Shown piece by piece: positions 1-7,206 of a stretch of DNA of 7,415 nucleotides (the first letter of the stretch is position 1; the number at the start of each line of letters is the position of its first letter). The DNA comes from Bacteroidota bacterium (GTDB lineage Bacteria; Bacteroidota; Bacteroidia; Bacteroidales; UBA10428). Location: the NCBI GenBank assembly GCA_024640925.1, contig JAHEEB010000184.1, forward strand, positions 1-7,415, written 5' to 3'. The position numbers were made by a program, and so were the translations under genes. A model generated the notes under the pieces. That model saw only the letters and a program-made list of their open reading frames with translations. It searched no databases and had not been told where the DNA came from.

Positions 1-400
1 CTTTTTCCGACTCATAAACTTTGACCAGCTGAATTCTCTCTGATGTTGAATAATAGTTCTTATCTTTAATATCGGCAGTAAAATTAACAATAGTACCCAC
101 AACACTATTCACCGAAAGAAACTGATAGAGCCCGGCATAGCCAATCTTCCTTGATCGTAAAACCTGATCGGTTGTTTTCCAATCAGTGGAACTGGTATCA
201 AAACTATGCCCGGTCATTTGAATAAGCAATACTTTGTCACCCCTCTGAAGCGTATCACCCGGGGCAACAGAACAAGTAACCGATCTGGTATTAACTGAAG
301 TAACCTGATAGTAATTATTTACAATTCCACTTATATAGTCCTGAGAATATAAGCGAATAATAAAAAACATAAAAACCGATATAAAAACAAGCTGCTTCAA
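1..400 (-). CDS. Secreted or surface protein, N-terminal part (runs off left edge)
   Basis: This is an open frame of 133 codons read leftward and cut by the window edge. The first 20 residues form a signal peptide: MKQLVFISVFMFFIIRLYSQ, with a short positive start, a hydrophobic core and probable cleavage around S19-Q20/D21. TTG at 400-398 is chosen as the start because an in-frame TAG lies two codons upstream (406-404). The next ATG (370-368) would leave only a nine-residue stub before the cleavage site. After the signal come a YYQVTSVN stretch (30-37), GDKVLLIQMTG (54-64) and AGLYQF (89-94). This pattern resembles N-terminal regions of large Bacteroidota extracellular proteins, often PKD-rich or T9SS-sorted; that resemblance is from memory, not a search. 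The C-terminus is not visible, so the export route beyond Sec and the function are unknown. It lies downstream of the kinase gene on the same strand, after a 147-base gap, and may have its own promoter. Confidence 0.75.
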   Translation of the reverse strand, partial: MKQLVFISVFMFFIIRLYSQDYISGIVNNYYQVTSVNTRSVTCSVAPGDTLQRGDKVLLIQMTGHSFDTSSTDWKTTDQVLRSRKIGYAGLYQFLSVNSVVGTIVNFTADIKDKNYYSTSERIQLVKVYESEK

Positions 401-423
401 ATACTATTTCTGTTAGTAATCTT

Positions 424-431
424 CAAATATA
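424..431 (-). promoter_or_regulatory. Possible Bacteroidota-type -7 promoter element
   Basis: Read on the minus strand this is TATATTTG, an exact match to the TAnnTTTG -7 consensus of the Bacteroidota primary sigma factor. It ends 23 bases before the proposed TTG start at 400, so the predicted leader would be short (roughly 15-20 bases). No TTG (-33 element) occurs at the usual spacing of about 19-21 bases; the nearest upstream TTG is about 32 bases away. In such A/T-rich DNA the match could be chance. Confidence 0.35.
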
Positions 432-521
432 AAAAATAATCTTCTTTCTTAATCATTTAGGAACAAACATCCATTTCCGTTTAGTTAAGTATTTTTATCT
501 TCTGATGCCTATTTCAACCTA

Positions 522-548
522 AAAAAAATTCATACCAAAAAAATTCAT
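522..548. repeat. Two direct copies of a 12-base A/T-rich unit
   Basis: AAAAAAATTCAT occurs at 522-533 and again at 537-548, a period of 15 bases. The second copy reaches into the kinase stop codon (550-548). On the transcribed minus strand the copies read as ATGAATTTTTTT, giving two runs of T just after the kinase gene. No GC-rich stem precedes them, so they do not qualify as a standard intrinsic terminator. They may be simple low-complexity duplication. Confidence 0.4.
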
Positions 549-3500
549 CATTGTATCAAAGGTAAACTAATAATAAAAGTTGTTCCGTGACCAACTCTTG
601 TTTTAAAAGTAATTTCACCATTTATTTGTTCCAGAATATTTTGAACAATTGCCAATCCTAAACCCATACCACTCGTTTTTGTCGTAAAATTCGGCATAAA
701 CATTTTTTGTTTTACTTCGTCGGATATTCCTTTTCCATTGTCGCGTATCTCGATAATGGCAGTATTTTCTTTACTGTACAGAACAATATTAATAAGGCCC
801 TCTTTGTCTTCGGGTATTGATTGAATACCATTTTTTATAATATTTATAAACACACGGTTTAGTTGTTCTGCATCGGCCTGAACATGTAATTCCCGTTCTG
901 TTTTCTCTAACTCGATGCAAATATTTTCTGTTCCATGAAATAATTCCACCGATTTGCTTAAGATTGATCCAACTTCGACGTTTTCCAGTTTTGCAACAGG
1001 CATTTTGGCAAAATTCGAAAATTCACTGGCTATTGCAGACAACGTGTCAATCTGCTCGATAATTGTCTTGGATACCCGCTTCAGATATTGATCAAAGTCC
1101 TCTCTTTTATCGTCCCAGGCTCTTTGAAGCTGCTGAACGCTTAGTCTCATTGGTGTTAGAGGATTTTTTATTTCATGAGCAACTTGCTTAGCCATCTCTC
1201 TCCAGGCAGTCTCACGCTCAGATCTGGCTAAAAGCTCAACACTTCGTTCCAGTTCAATAACCATCTTATTATACTCCTCCACTAGCCGGCCGACCTCATC
1301 TTCTTGCTGATAAGCAATCTGTTCATATTTGCCCCCCAGTGTAAATACACGAAAGCGGGCCTGAAGCAATTCAAGAGGCTTTGTTATTTGTTCGGATATA
1401 AAAACTGCAAAAACAATTGTAAGTAATATGAGAAGAACATAGATATTTAAAATGGCCACTGTTAATGTGGTTATATCTTCCTGTAACTCTTTCTGTCGTG
1501 TAAAATAAGGAATGTTTATATAGCCTAATAATTGTCCGTTGTAATTGGTAAAAGGGATATAAGCCGATTGGTAATGAAGCTTATTTATGTTTTCGCGATG
1601 TACAAATAAGGCCAGCTGTTCAGAATGCATTTTCGAAAAAGCATATGGATCCATCTTCTCGTTCTGCAGACCTAAATGAAAAATTTCCGGCCTCGAAGTT
1701 GAAAGCAAATCACCTTGCGGACTATAAAGATTAATATCACAATAGAATAAATCTGATATTCGGGAAAGCAACTGGTTTAGGTTATCGTACCGGGTACTTT
1801 TCCATTGCCAGGTAAGGACATTTTCCTGTGCCAGTCTTCTATCCACCTCAACATATACAGATTGTATCTTCTCTTTCAGATTAGTCATTTGTGTCTGGTT
1901 GTATTTGTGAATATTAAACCAGATTGTACTTCCCGCAATCATGAAAAGAGACAGAATGAGAATAAAAACAACAGAAAATTGAATCCGGTTTCGAAGACTA
2001 TTCCGGAAATTAATTTTCCTGTACCTTGAAATAAAAAGGAATACACATAATAAGGATACCAAATAATAGAAAACAAAGAAATAAGAGAACAATATTAGCA
2101 CATCGACAGCCTTGAACTCTTTCTCGCTTATTATTACCAGGTTATTTTTATCTGCCCTGTAGACTAAATGACTGTATTGATTTCTGAATACAGTATAAAA
2201 CTCAGAAACGGAATCGGTCCTGAAATTATCAGAGTTCAGACTATATGGGTAAAGGCCTGCATGTGAGACCAGTTTATTTTTAAAATATTTTGCTGATGAA
2301 AACCTGTTAAATTGTTTCCCGCTTTGAAGTTTTTCATCCAAAAGCAATTCGGGATACCCCAATGGAGCACTTGTAAGTTTCGATTCCAGCTCAAGAAAGA
2401 GAGAGACTTCATTGCCAGATTCGTCTTTATATTTAATCCACCCCAGATATCCAATCATTCCTGAATAATTATTCAGAAAGTAAAAGTCTGAACCGGCAAT
2501 TTCAATTCCGGAATTTTCAATATATCCTTCAAAATATTCGTAACAATGAAAATTCTTATTTTCGGGAGATACAATAAGAACACTGTCTACCGGACTACAA
2601 ACAGTGATCCTTAAATCATATTTTTTCCAGAATCCCGAAAAATAGTTCTTTGTCAGATAATTATATATCGAAACAATATCAAACCGCTCAGGCTGAAGGG
2701 AATTAACTATATGGGTATCGCTCCTGAGCTCAAGGGTTAAATTATCAAAAAGGTATTCTGCAATGGGATCATGTTCATTAGAAAGACTGATAGCGAAAGA
2801 TTTTTTTTGTTGAACTTCTTTCTTTTCATAAAAATGTATCACAAAAAGCAGGATATAAATTGAAAAAACTGCGAACAATACTATAAGAGAGGTGAATATG
2901 GCTTTTGAATAAATTTTATCTTTCAGAACATGGATTATGATATACAGACCGATACCAAAAAACACTGTAAAATAATCAAAATCGTAGCCCGATAGCAAAC
3001 AAATAAAAAACACGGCAAATAATAAACCTGAGCAATTAACTATTATTCGTATACTTCTTTCTTCAATAAGCAACTTATATGCCCACAAGGCTACCAGGAA
3101 AACAGCCAGGTAATTCAATCCAAAAAGAAAATACACAACAATTGCCGGGAAAGACAACTGACTTACATTTCCAGTTAGCAAATCCAGGCTGGAATGAGTA
3201 ATCATACCGCTTGACGAATTCTGTGCTATAAAAAGTACAGAAACAAATATCAGGTTTATCAAACTGATTCGGTAGTCCCTGGCAATTGGTTGTCGAAATT
3301 TAAAAACCGGTATTTTTAAATATTTATAAATCAGATAACATATAAAAAGAAAAATTAATGTATTAAAAATCTGATCGCCAAAGGTAGGAGCAACAGGAGT
3401 AGCGAAAAGATAAGGGTCGAAAAGATAAAAACTGTCTTTATTTAAAATTCCCGAAACAAAAAGGATTAATCGAAATGATAGCAATATCAATAATAAAAGA

Positions 3501-4204
3501 AAAACTCTCCGATCCCTTTTTCTTCCAGTCAGAATTAATAATATATGCCGGAAATAGAGCAACAAAAAAACAATACCGGTAAACAGCAATCCTGTAGCTA
3601 TTTTGGAAGAAACAGTATTGTCCGTTCTTTCAGATGGATTGATAATGACAGAGAAAGCCTTGTCTCCTTTTTCGTCTACTATTTGAAGACCCTTACTCAG
3701 GTCAGTTGAAATGCACCCATTGGGTACACCAAACTCCTTTCTAATGCCATTTCGAAGAAATCTGTTCTGATAAGGAAAATTACTTTCAAGCTGAATAAGT
3801 CCATAATAACAATAAACCGAATCGGATTTAGAGATAATATAATATAAATAGTTGTCTAATTTTATTAGTTTATGATCCTTTAAGGAATCAGGATGGATAG
3901 CGTTTAATGGTATATTTTTATCAGACCAGAACAGCAGATCTTTTCTTTTATAAATTAATATTGAAATGCCTTGAGATTCTGCTTTTAAACATATTTTTTC
4001 AGTTTTATCCATTTCTGCATTTTTGAGCTGCGAAAGATGTCTGTGGGTTTGCTCAATTTTGTGAGTGAAGCGCCGTTGCATTTTAGCAACTTGAGAATTT
4101 CCAAAAATGCCAGGAAAAAAAACGATAAAAAAAGAAAATAAAATACAAAATATTGCCAGATAAAGCAGGTAGGACTTTCTCATATCTCTTTTATTTTCAT
4201 TCAT
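548..4204 (-). CDS. NtrY-like multi-pass membrane sensor histidine kinase, HAMP-HisKA-HATPase
   Basis: A 1218-residue inner-membrane sensor kinase that should autophosphorylate on histidine and pass the phosphate to a response regulator. About 12 membrane segments are visible: near residues 12-33, 204-225, 234-252, 277-296, 312-330, 352-380, 386-405, 409-427, 435-458, 701-727, 742-763 and 913-938. Positive clusters (228-233, 295-312, 729-740) fall on the cytoplasmic side. This leaves extracytoplasmic regions at about 34-203, 459-700 and 764-912; the last looks Cache/PAS-like and ends in NGQLLGYINIPYF. A HAMP linker follows (about 936-990; P943, DEVG 969-972). The HisKA H-box is AHEIKNPLTPMRLS with H1010 as phospho-acceptor; E1011 and N1014 fit the ExxN phosphatase motif. 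The ATPase has an N-box (N1121, N1125), DNGKG (1155-1159) and GMGLGL (1179-1184). All catalytic boxes are intact. NtrY itself is roughly 750 residues, so the N-terminal half is extra. The start overlaps the rlmH stop by 8 bases (ATGAATGA), suggesting coupled translation; M8 is an alternative start. No response regulator is in view and the ligand is unknown. Confidence 0.93.
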   Translation of the reverse strand: MNENKRDMRKSYLLYLAIFCILFSFFIVFFPGIFGNSQVAKMQRRFTHKIEQTHRHLSQLKNAEMDKTEKICLKAESQGISILIYKRKDLLFWSDKNIPLNAIHPDSLKDHKLIKLDNYLYYIISKSDSVYCYYGLIQLESNFPYQNRFLRNGIRKEFGVPNGCISTDLSKGLQIVDEKGDKAFSVIINPSERTDNTVSSKIATGLLFTGIVFLLLYFRHILLILTGRKRDRRVFLLLLILLSFRLILFVSGILNKDSFYLFDPYLFATPVAPTFGDQIFNTLIFLFICYLIYKYLKIPVFKFRQPIARDYRISLINLIFVSVLFIAQNSSSGMITHSSLDLLTGNVSQLSFPAIVVYFLFGLNYLAVFLVALWAYKLLIEERSIRIIVNCSGLLFAVFFICLLSGYDFDYFTVFFGIGLYIIIHVLKDKIYSKAIFTSLIVLFAVFSIYILLFVIHFYEKKEVQQKKSFAISLSNEHDPIAEYLFDNLTLELRSDTHIVNSLQPERFDIVSIYNYLTKNYFSGFWKKYDLRITVCSPVDSVLIVSPENKNFHCYEYFEGYIENSGIEIAGSDFYFLNNYSGMIGYLGWIKYKDESGNEVSLFLELESKLTSAPLGYPELLLDEKLQSGKQFNRFSSAKYFKNKLVSHAGLYPYSLNSDNFRTDSVSEFYTVFRNQYSHLVYRADKNNLVIISEKEFKAVDVLILFSYFFVFYYLVSLLCVFLFISRYRKINFRNSLRNRIQFSVVFILILSLFMIAGSTIWFNIHKYNQTQMTNLKEKIQSVYVEVDRRLAQENVLTWQWKSTRYDNLNQLLSRISDLFYCDINLYSPQGDLLSTSRPEIFHLGLQNEKMDPYAFSKMHSEQLALFVHRENINKLHYQSAYIPFTNYNGQLLGYINIPYFTRQKELQEDITTLTVAILNIYVLLILLTIVFAVFISEQITKPLELLQARFRVFTLGGKYEQIAYQQEDEVGRLVEEYNKMVIELERSVELLARSERETAWREMAKQVAHEIKNPLTPMRLSVQQLQRAWDDKREDFDQYLKRVSKTIIEQIDTLSAIASEFSNFAKMPVAKLENVEVGSILSKSVELFHGTENICIELEKTERELHVQADAEQLNRVFINIIKNGIQSIPEDKEGLINIVLYSKENTAIIEIRDNGKGISDEVKQKMFMPNFTTKTSGMGLGLAIVQNILEQINGEITFKTRVGHGTTFIISLPLIQ

Positions 4205-4670
4205 TATGGTAAGGATGATTATGTAAAATTGTTATAGCCCTGTATATTTGCTCTGTAAAAAACAACCTGATGAGCTGGTGAGTGGTAGTCATCGATGATA
4301 AAGATAATAATTCATTTGCTTTATCCCGAACTTCCTTTGAAAATCCAAAGGCCCCGCCAGTAATGAAATAAATATTTTTATATCCGCAGTTCATCAACTT
4401 TTGCAGATGATTTGCAAAGCTTACAGAGGAATATTGTTTGCCATGCTCATCGAGTAAAATAATATAATCGGCCTGCGACATTTTTTTTAAAATACCCTCT
4501 CCTTCTATTTTCTTCACCTCTTCGGGTTTTAATTTGGCAGTACTTTTTGAAACCATAACAAAATCGTGCCCAAAATTAACGTGTCGGTTAATCCTCGGAA
4601 TATAATCCTGTATAAGGACTTCAAGGTATTTATTATCGGTTTTACCGACATGTAATGCTGTTATTTTCAT
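4197..4670 (-). CDS. rlmH: 23S rRNA (pseudouridine1915-N3)-methyltransferase RlmH
   Basis: A 157-residue SPOUT-superfamily methyltransferase. The family uses S-adenosylmethionine to methylate N3 of pseudouridine 1915 in helix 69 of 23S rRNA, acting on assembled 70S ribosomes as a homodimer. Visible family marks are the N-terminus MKITALHVGKT, LDEHGKQYSS (73-82), the SAM-site loop GGAFGFS (105-111) and the C-terminal signature HQLIR (131-135), TEQIYRA (139-145) and PYH (153-155). Length is normal (about 155-160). The frame stays open to an ATG at 4691, which would add seven residues (MLCFLKS). The start at 4670 is preferred because family members begin with MKI. It is first in a leftward unit with the sensor kinase, whose start codon overlaps its stop. 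It is divergent from the DUF4783-nadC-yihY set across 188 bases. Only a family-typical function is implied. Confidence 0.96.
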   Translation of the reverse strand: MKITALHVGKTDNKYLEVLIQDYIPRINRHVNFGHDFVMVSKSTAKLKPEEVKKIEGEGILKKMSQADYIILLDEHGKQYSSVSFANHLQKLMNCGYKNIYFITGGAFGFSKEVRDKANELLSLSSMTTTHQLIRLFFTEQIYRAITILHNHPYHNE

Positions 4671-4780
4671 ACTCTTCAAAAAACACAGCAATATAAAATA
4701 ATTCTTAAAACCTTGATGTGTTCAGGTGATCAGATTGTTAACCAATTGAGAAAAAAAATAAGTTTATCAACTATTTTTCC

Positions 4781-4797
4781 ATTCATAATGAATATTC
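4781..4797. repeat. Small overlapping palindromes in the divergent promoter gap
   Basis: ATTCATAATGAAT (4781-4793) is a 6-base inverted repeat around one central base. It overlaps the perfect 8-base palindrome GAATATTC (4790-4797). Paired half-sites of this size between divergent genes could form an operator for a dimeric regulator. Short A/T-rich palindromes also arise easily by chance, so this is only a candidate. Confidence 0.25.
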
Positions 4798-4835
4798 CTT
4801 ATTTTTACCCCTATAAAATTGGCTCACTTTTTGAT

Positions 4836-4854
4836 TTGATTTATAAAAAATCAA
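4836..4854. repeat. Inverted repeat directly before the DUF4783 start codon
   Basis: TTGATTT (4836-4842) and AAATCAA (4848-4854) are exact inverted copies separated by five bases (ATAAA). The element ends four bases before the ATG at 4859. TTGAT also occurs in tandem at 4831-4835 and 4836-4840. In RNA it could form a weak A/U hairpin at the initiation region; in DNA it could be a binding site. The stem is weak, and nothing in the sequence separates these options from chance. Confidence 0.3.
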
Positions 4855-4858
4855 GCAA

Positions 4859-5257
4859 ATGGATAAGAAGAAAAGTTTCATATTAGCGTCTGCTTTACTG
4901 ATAAGCGTTGTTATATTTGCTATTACCATAGATACACCGCAGGAGATCATTACTGGCTTTAGCCAGGGGAAAGCCGAACTTATTTCAAAGTATTTTAAGG
5001 AAAGCGTTGAATTAACTATCGATAACAAAGAAAATATCTATAGTAGTACTCAAGCTGGCTTAATTTTAAAAGATTTCTTTAGCAAGAATGCCCCTCAAAG
5101 CTTTACTATTTTACATGAAGGTGGTAAAGACGATTCAAAATATTCAATTGGCAGCCTGAAAACAGCACAAGGCAGTTATAGGGTAACCATACTTTTAAAG
5201 TTAAACGGGGCAAAACCTTATATTCATCAGCTCAGAATAGAAAAAGATGCAGCTTGA
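4859..5257 (+). CDS. DUF4783 family protein, membrane-anchored or exported
   Basis: A 132-residue protein of the Bacteroidota DUF4783 family, whose function is not established. Residues 1-5 are MDKKK and about 7-23 form one hydrophobic segment, consistent with a signal peptide or N-terminal anchor. There is no lipobox cysteine, and the protein contains no cysteine at all. The rest (about 27-130) matches the family as I recall it: a FSQGKAELISKYF helix (34-46), SVELTID (49-55), AGLILKDFF (66-74) and a C-terminal QLRIEKD (124-130). This compact helix-plus-strand pattern fits an NTF2/SnoaL-like fold, which often forms a ligand pocket; the fold is inference. The start is the only ATG placed before the charged N-terminus and hydrophobic segment. 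The last 11 bases overlap nadC (nadC ATG at 5247, stop TGA at 5255-5257), so the two are probably translationally coupled. It is first in the rightward unit. A link to NAD metabolism is possible from position only. Confidence 0.82.
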   Translation: MDKKKSFILASALLISVVIFAITIDTPQEIITGFSQGKAELISKYFKESVELTIDNKENIYSSTQAGLILKDFFSKNAPQSFTILHEGGKDDSKYSIGSLKTAQGSYRVTILLKLNGAKPYIHQLRIEKDAA

Positions 5258-6098
5258 CAACTATCTGGAACAATTTATTGATTTTGCCCTGAAGGAGGAT
5301 ATTGGCGACGGTGACCATACCTCTTTGGCAACTATTCCTAATGATATTACCGGAAAGGTTCAGCTAATAGTAAAACAAGAAGGTATTTTAGCGGGTAGTT
5401 CCATAGCTTTCAGGGTATTTCAAAAGCTTGATCCTACCGTTGAAATTACTCAGCATATTGCTGATGGTAGTCCTATTAAACCAGGAGAAACAGCGTTTGT
5501 AGTTAAAGGTAAAATTTTACAACTACTTCAGGCAGAAAGATTAGTGCTCAATATAATGCAACGCATGAGTGGTGTTGCATCAGAGACCAATAAATATGTC
5601 AGAAAACTTGAGGGACTAAACACTAAAGTACTCGACACTCGAAAAACAACTCCTGGCATGCGCTTACTCGATAAGTTAGCTGTAAAGACCGGAGGGGGCG
5701 AGAATCACAGGATTGGCTTATACGATATGATTCTTATAAAGGATAATCATATCGATTTTGCCGGAGGTATTGAGAAATCGATAAAACTGGTTAAATCGTA
5801 CCTGAAAGAAAAAAAGAAGACTCTTAAAATTGAGATAGAAGCGCGAAGTATTGATGATATCAAAAAAATTCTGGACATCGGTGGAATCGATCGAATCCTG
5901 CTGGATAATTTTACCGTTCAGCAAACCCGACAAGCTGTGGAGCTTATCGAAAGAAAGGTTGAGAGCGAATCATCGGGAAATATAAACCTGGAAAACATTA
6001 GGGATTATGCAGAATGTGGGGTTGACTATATATCGGTAGGGGCATTGACACACCAGATTAAAAGCCTTGATTTAAGTCTAAAAGCCCTTGATTTCTGA
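5247..6098 (+). CDS. nadC: Nicotinate-nucleotide pyrophosphorylase (quinolinate phosphoribosyltransferase), carboxylating
   Basis: A 283-residue cytoplasmic enzyme of de novo NAD synthesis. It converts quinolinate and PRPP to nicotinate mononucleotide, releasing pyrophosphate and CO2 (EC 2.4.2.19). Length is typical for the family and every expected motif is present: EDIGDGDHTS (17-26), ERLVLNIMQRMSG (97-109), DTRKTTPG (130-137, with R132 and K133), K143 and K147, GGGENHR (149-155, with H154 and R155), IKDNH (164-168), EIEAR (196-200), LLDN (218-221) and SVGA (263-266). These cover the phosphate-, quinolinate- and PRPP-binding residues known for NadC. The start overlaps the DUF4783 gene by 11 bases, and the stop shares one base with the next start (TGATG at 6096-6100). 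It is therefore the middle gene of a coupled three-gene set. The partner genes nadA and nadB are not in the window. No NAD-responsive site was recognised. Confidence 0.97.
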   Translation: MQLDNYLEQFIDFALKEDIGDGDHTSLATIPNDITGKVQLIVKQEGILAGSSIAFRVFQKLDPTVEITQHIADGSPIKPGETAFVVKGKILQLLQAERLVLNIMQRMSGVASETNKYVRKLEGLNTKVLDTRKTTPGMRLLDKLAVKTGGGENHRIGLYDMILIKDNHIDFAGGIEKSIKLVKSYLKEKKKTLKIEIEARSIDDIKKILDIGGIDRILLDNFTVQQTRQAVELIERKVESESSGNINLENIRDYAECGVDYISVGALTHQIKSLDLSLKALDF

Positions 6099-7093
6099 TG
6101 GAAGAGAAAGAGAGAACATACACATACAAATTTTTTAATATTGAAATCAATCGGATTGCCGACTATTTCAAAAGGATTTCATTTCCCGGGTTCGAAAAAG
6201 TACCAGTTTATAATGTATTTTGGTTTTTTGTGGATGGCCTTAAGAAAGGAGCACTTAACCTACGTGCTACTGCTATTGCTTTCAACTTCCTGTTGGCGCT
6301 TGGCCCAGCCCTGATATTTTTCCTGGCTTTACTTCCCTATCTTCCGATACATAATATTCAATTTACTCTTGAGAAAATACTCTATGATCTTATTCCTGCC
6401 AATTCATATATTGCCATAGAACCTTTAATAAACGAGGTTTTTCAGCGACGAGGAGGACTAACCATACTGGGCTTGCTTACAGGCCTATTCTTTGCCCAAA
6501 AGGGAGTCCATGGAATTCTTGAAGCTTTTAATGCTACTTACCATACCATTGATACCAGGTCATGGTTCAGACAGAAAGTAATTTCTGTGGTTTTGGTATT
6601 TATTTTTTGCGCCCTGGTTTTGATGGGATGTATAGTGTTTTTAGTTGGGAGAGGATTTATAGGTTCTTTATGGGGTTTGGAAAAAACAAAAATGAGTGCT
6701 CAAATCTTGCATTCTGTGAATTGGATTATGGTTATCATTCTAACATTCTTATGTATTTCCGTTTTTTATTACCTCGTACCGGCAAAAAAAACAAACTGGA
6801 AACTATTTTCAGCAGGATCAACCTTTGCAACTATACTAACTGTAATGGCTTCTCTGGGGTTTTCTTATTTTATGGATCACTTTGCTCAGTTAAATAAGTT
6901 TTTTGGTTCCATTGGTGCCCTGGTTGCTCTAATGCTATGGATGAACTTTAATGCTTTTGCCCTCCTCATCGGTTTTGAACTCAATGCTTCAATAAACAAT
7001 GCACAGAAGATGGTAGAACTAAATGGAAAAGATTTATTGAAAGATAAAAAGAATATAGCAGAAAAGGTTAAGATAGAGGTTATTGAAACATAA
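6098..7093 (+). CDS. YihY/BrkB family inner-membrane protein
   Basis: A 331-residue polytopic membrane protein. After a cytoplasmic N-terminus of about 55 residues, six membrane segments are visible near 59-82, 120-137, 161-186, 207-227, 239-259 and 270-296, followed by a charged tail (about 300-331). Family marks are LRATAIAFNFLLALGPAL (55-72), GLLTGLFFAQKGVHGI (125-140), YYLVPAKKTNWK (224-235) and FGSIGALVALMLWMNF (269-284) followed by GFELNA (292-297). Length and topology fit YihY/BrkB. The family was once labelled ribonuclease BN because of a misassignment in E. coli; true RNase BN is the ElaC-type metallo-enzyme. BrkB was linked to serum resistance in Bordetella, but the molecular role is unknown, and transport or envelope functions are only suggestions. 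Its ATG overlaps the nadC stop by one base, so it is likely co-translated. It ends the rightward unit, 113 bases before a strong terminator. Confidence 0.93.
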   Translation: MEEKERTYTYKFFNIEINRIADYFKRISFPGFEKVPVYNVFWFFVDGLKKGALNLRATAIAFNFLLALGPALIFFLALLPYLPIHNIQFTLEKILYDLIPANSYIAIEPLINEVFQRRGGLTILGLLTGLFFAQKGVHGILEAFNATYHTIDTRSWFRQKVISVVLVFIFCALVLMGCIVFLVGRGFIGSLWGLEKTKMSAQILHSVNWIMVIILTFLCISVFYYLVPAKKTNWKLFSAGSTFATILTVMASLGFSYFMDHFAQLNKFFGSIGALVALMLWMNFNAFALLIGFELNASINNAQKMVELNGKDLLKDKKNIAEKVKIEVIET

Positions 7094-7206
7094 AATTCAG
7101 CTGTATTAACTTTTTAATCTGATATCTAAACAGGAATAAGTAAGTACCATCATTTTTTTTAGTTATTACAAAAACAGCAATGGCTGCTTGAACAAAAACA
7201 TATAAA

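Larger units (their letters stand above)
4671..4858. promoter_or_regulatory. Divergent intergenic region, presumed promoters for both operons
   Basis: The rlmH-kinase unit (leftward) and the DUF4783-nadC-yihY unit (rightward) start from opposite ends of this 188-base, very A/T-rich gap. Both promoters are therefore expected here; that is inference from gene layout. I could not place a full -33/-7 pair for either direction. Near matches exist (TAAAATTG at 4814-4821 and TTGATTTG at 4831-4838 on plus), but neither has a correctly spaced TTG. Small symmetrical elements are listed separately. Confidence 0.45.

Noticed and set aside
1805..2029. Open plus-strand frame of 74 codons inside the kinase gene
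   Set aside because: It lies wholly opposite a well-supported coding region, and its product has no recognisable motifs. It is a shadow frame.
2236..2454. Open minus-strand frame of 72 codons inside the kinase gene in another frame
   Set aside because: It overlaps the second outside region of the kinase, which is continuous and topologically consistent. There is no sign of a frameshift or an internal gene.
4671..4691. Longer RlmH start adding MLCFLKS
   Set aside because: RlmH proteins characteristically begin with MKI, which matches the start at 4670. The extra residues resemble nothing in the family.
4783..5028. Minus-strand frame of 81 codons opposite the DUF4783 start and the promoter gap
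   Set aside because: It is antisense to a recognised family gene, it has no family resemblance, and the same stretch is better explained as promoter plus DUF4783.
5718..5933. Minus-strand frame of 71 codons inside nadC
   Set aside because: It is antisense to the most conserved part of nadC and is explained by the codon constraints of that gene.
6562..6897. Plus-strand frame of 111 codons inside the yihY-like gene
   Set aside because: It is the neighbouring frame of a conserved membrane protein. Its cysteine- and aromatic-rich translation is typical of a shifted hydrophobic reading frame.
6098..7093. Naming the membrane protein ribonuclease BN
   Set aside because: It has six membrane segments and no metal-binding nuclease motif. 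The RNase BN label on this family is a historical misassignment.
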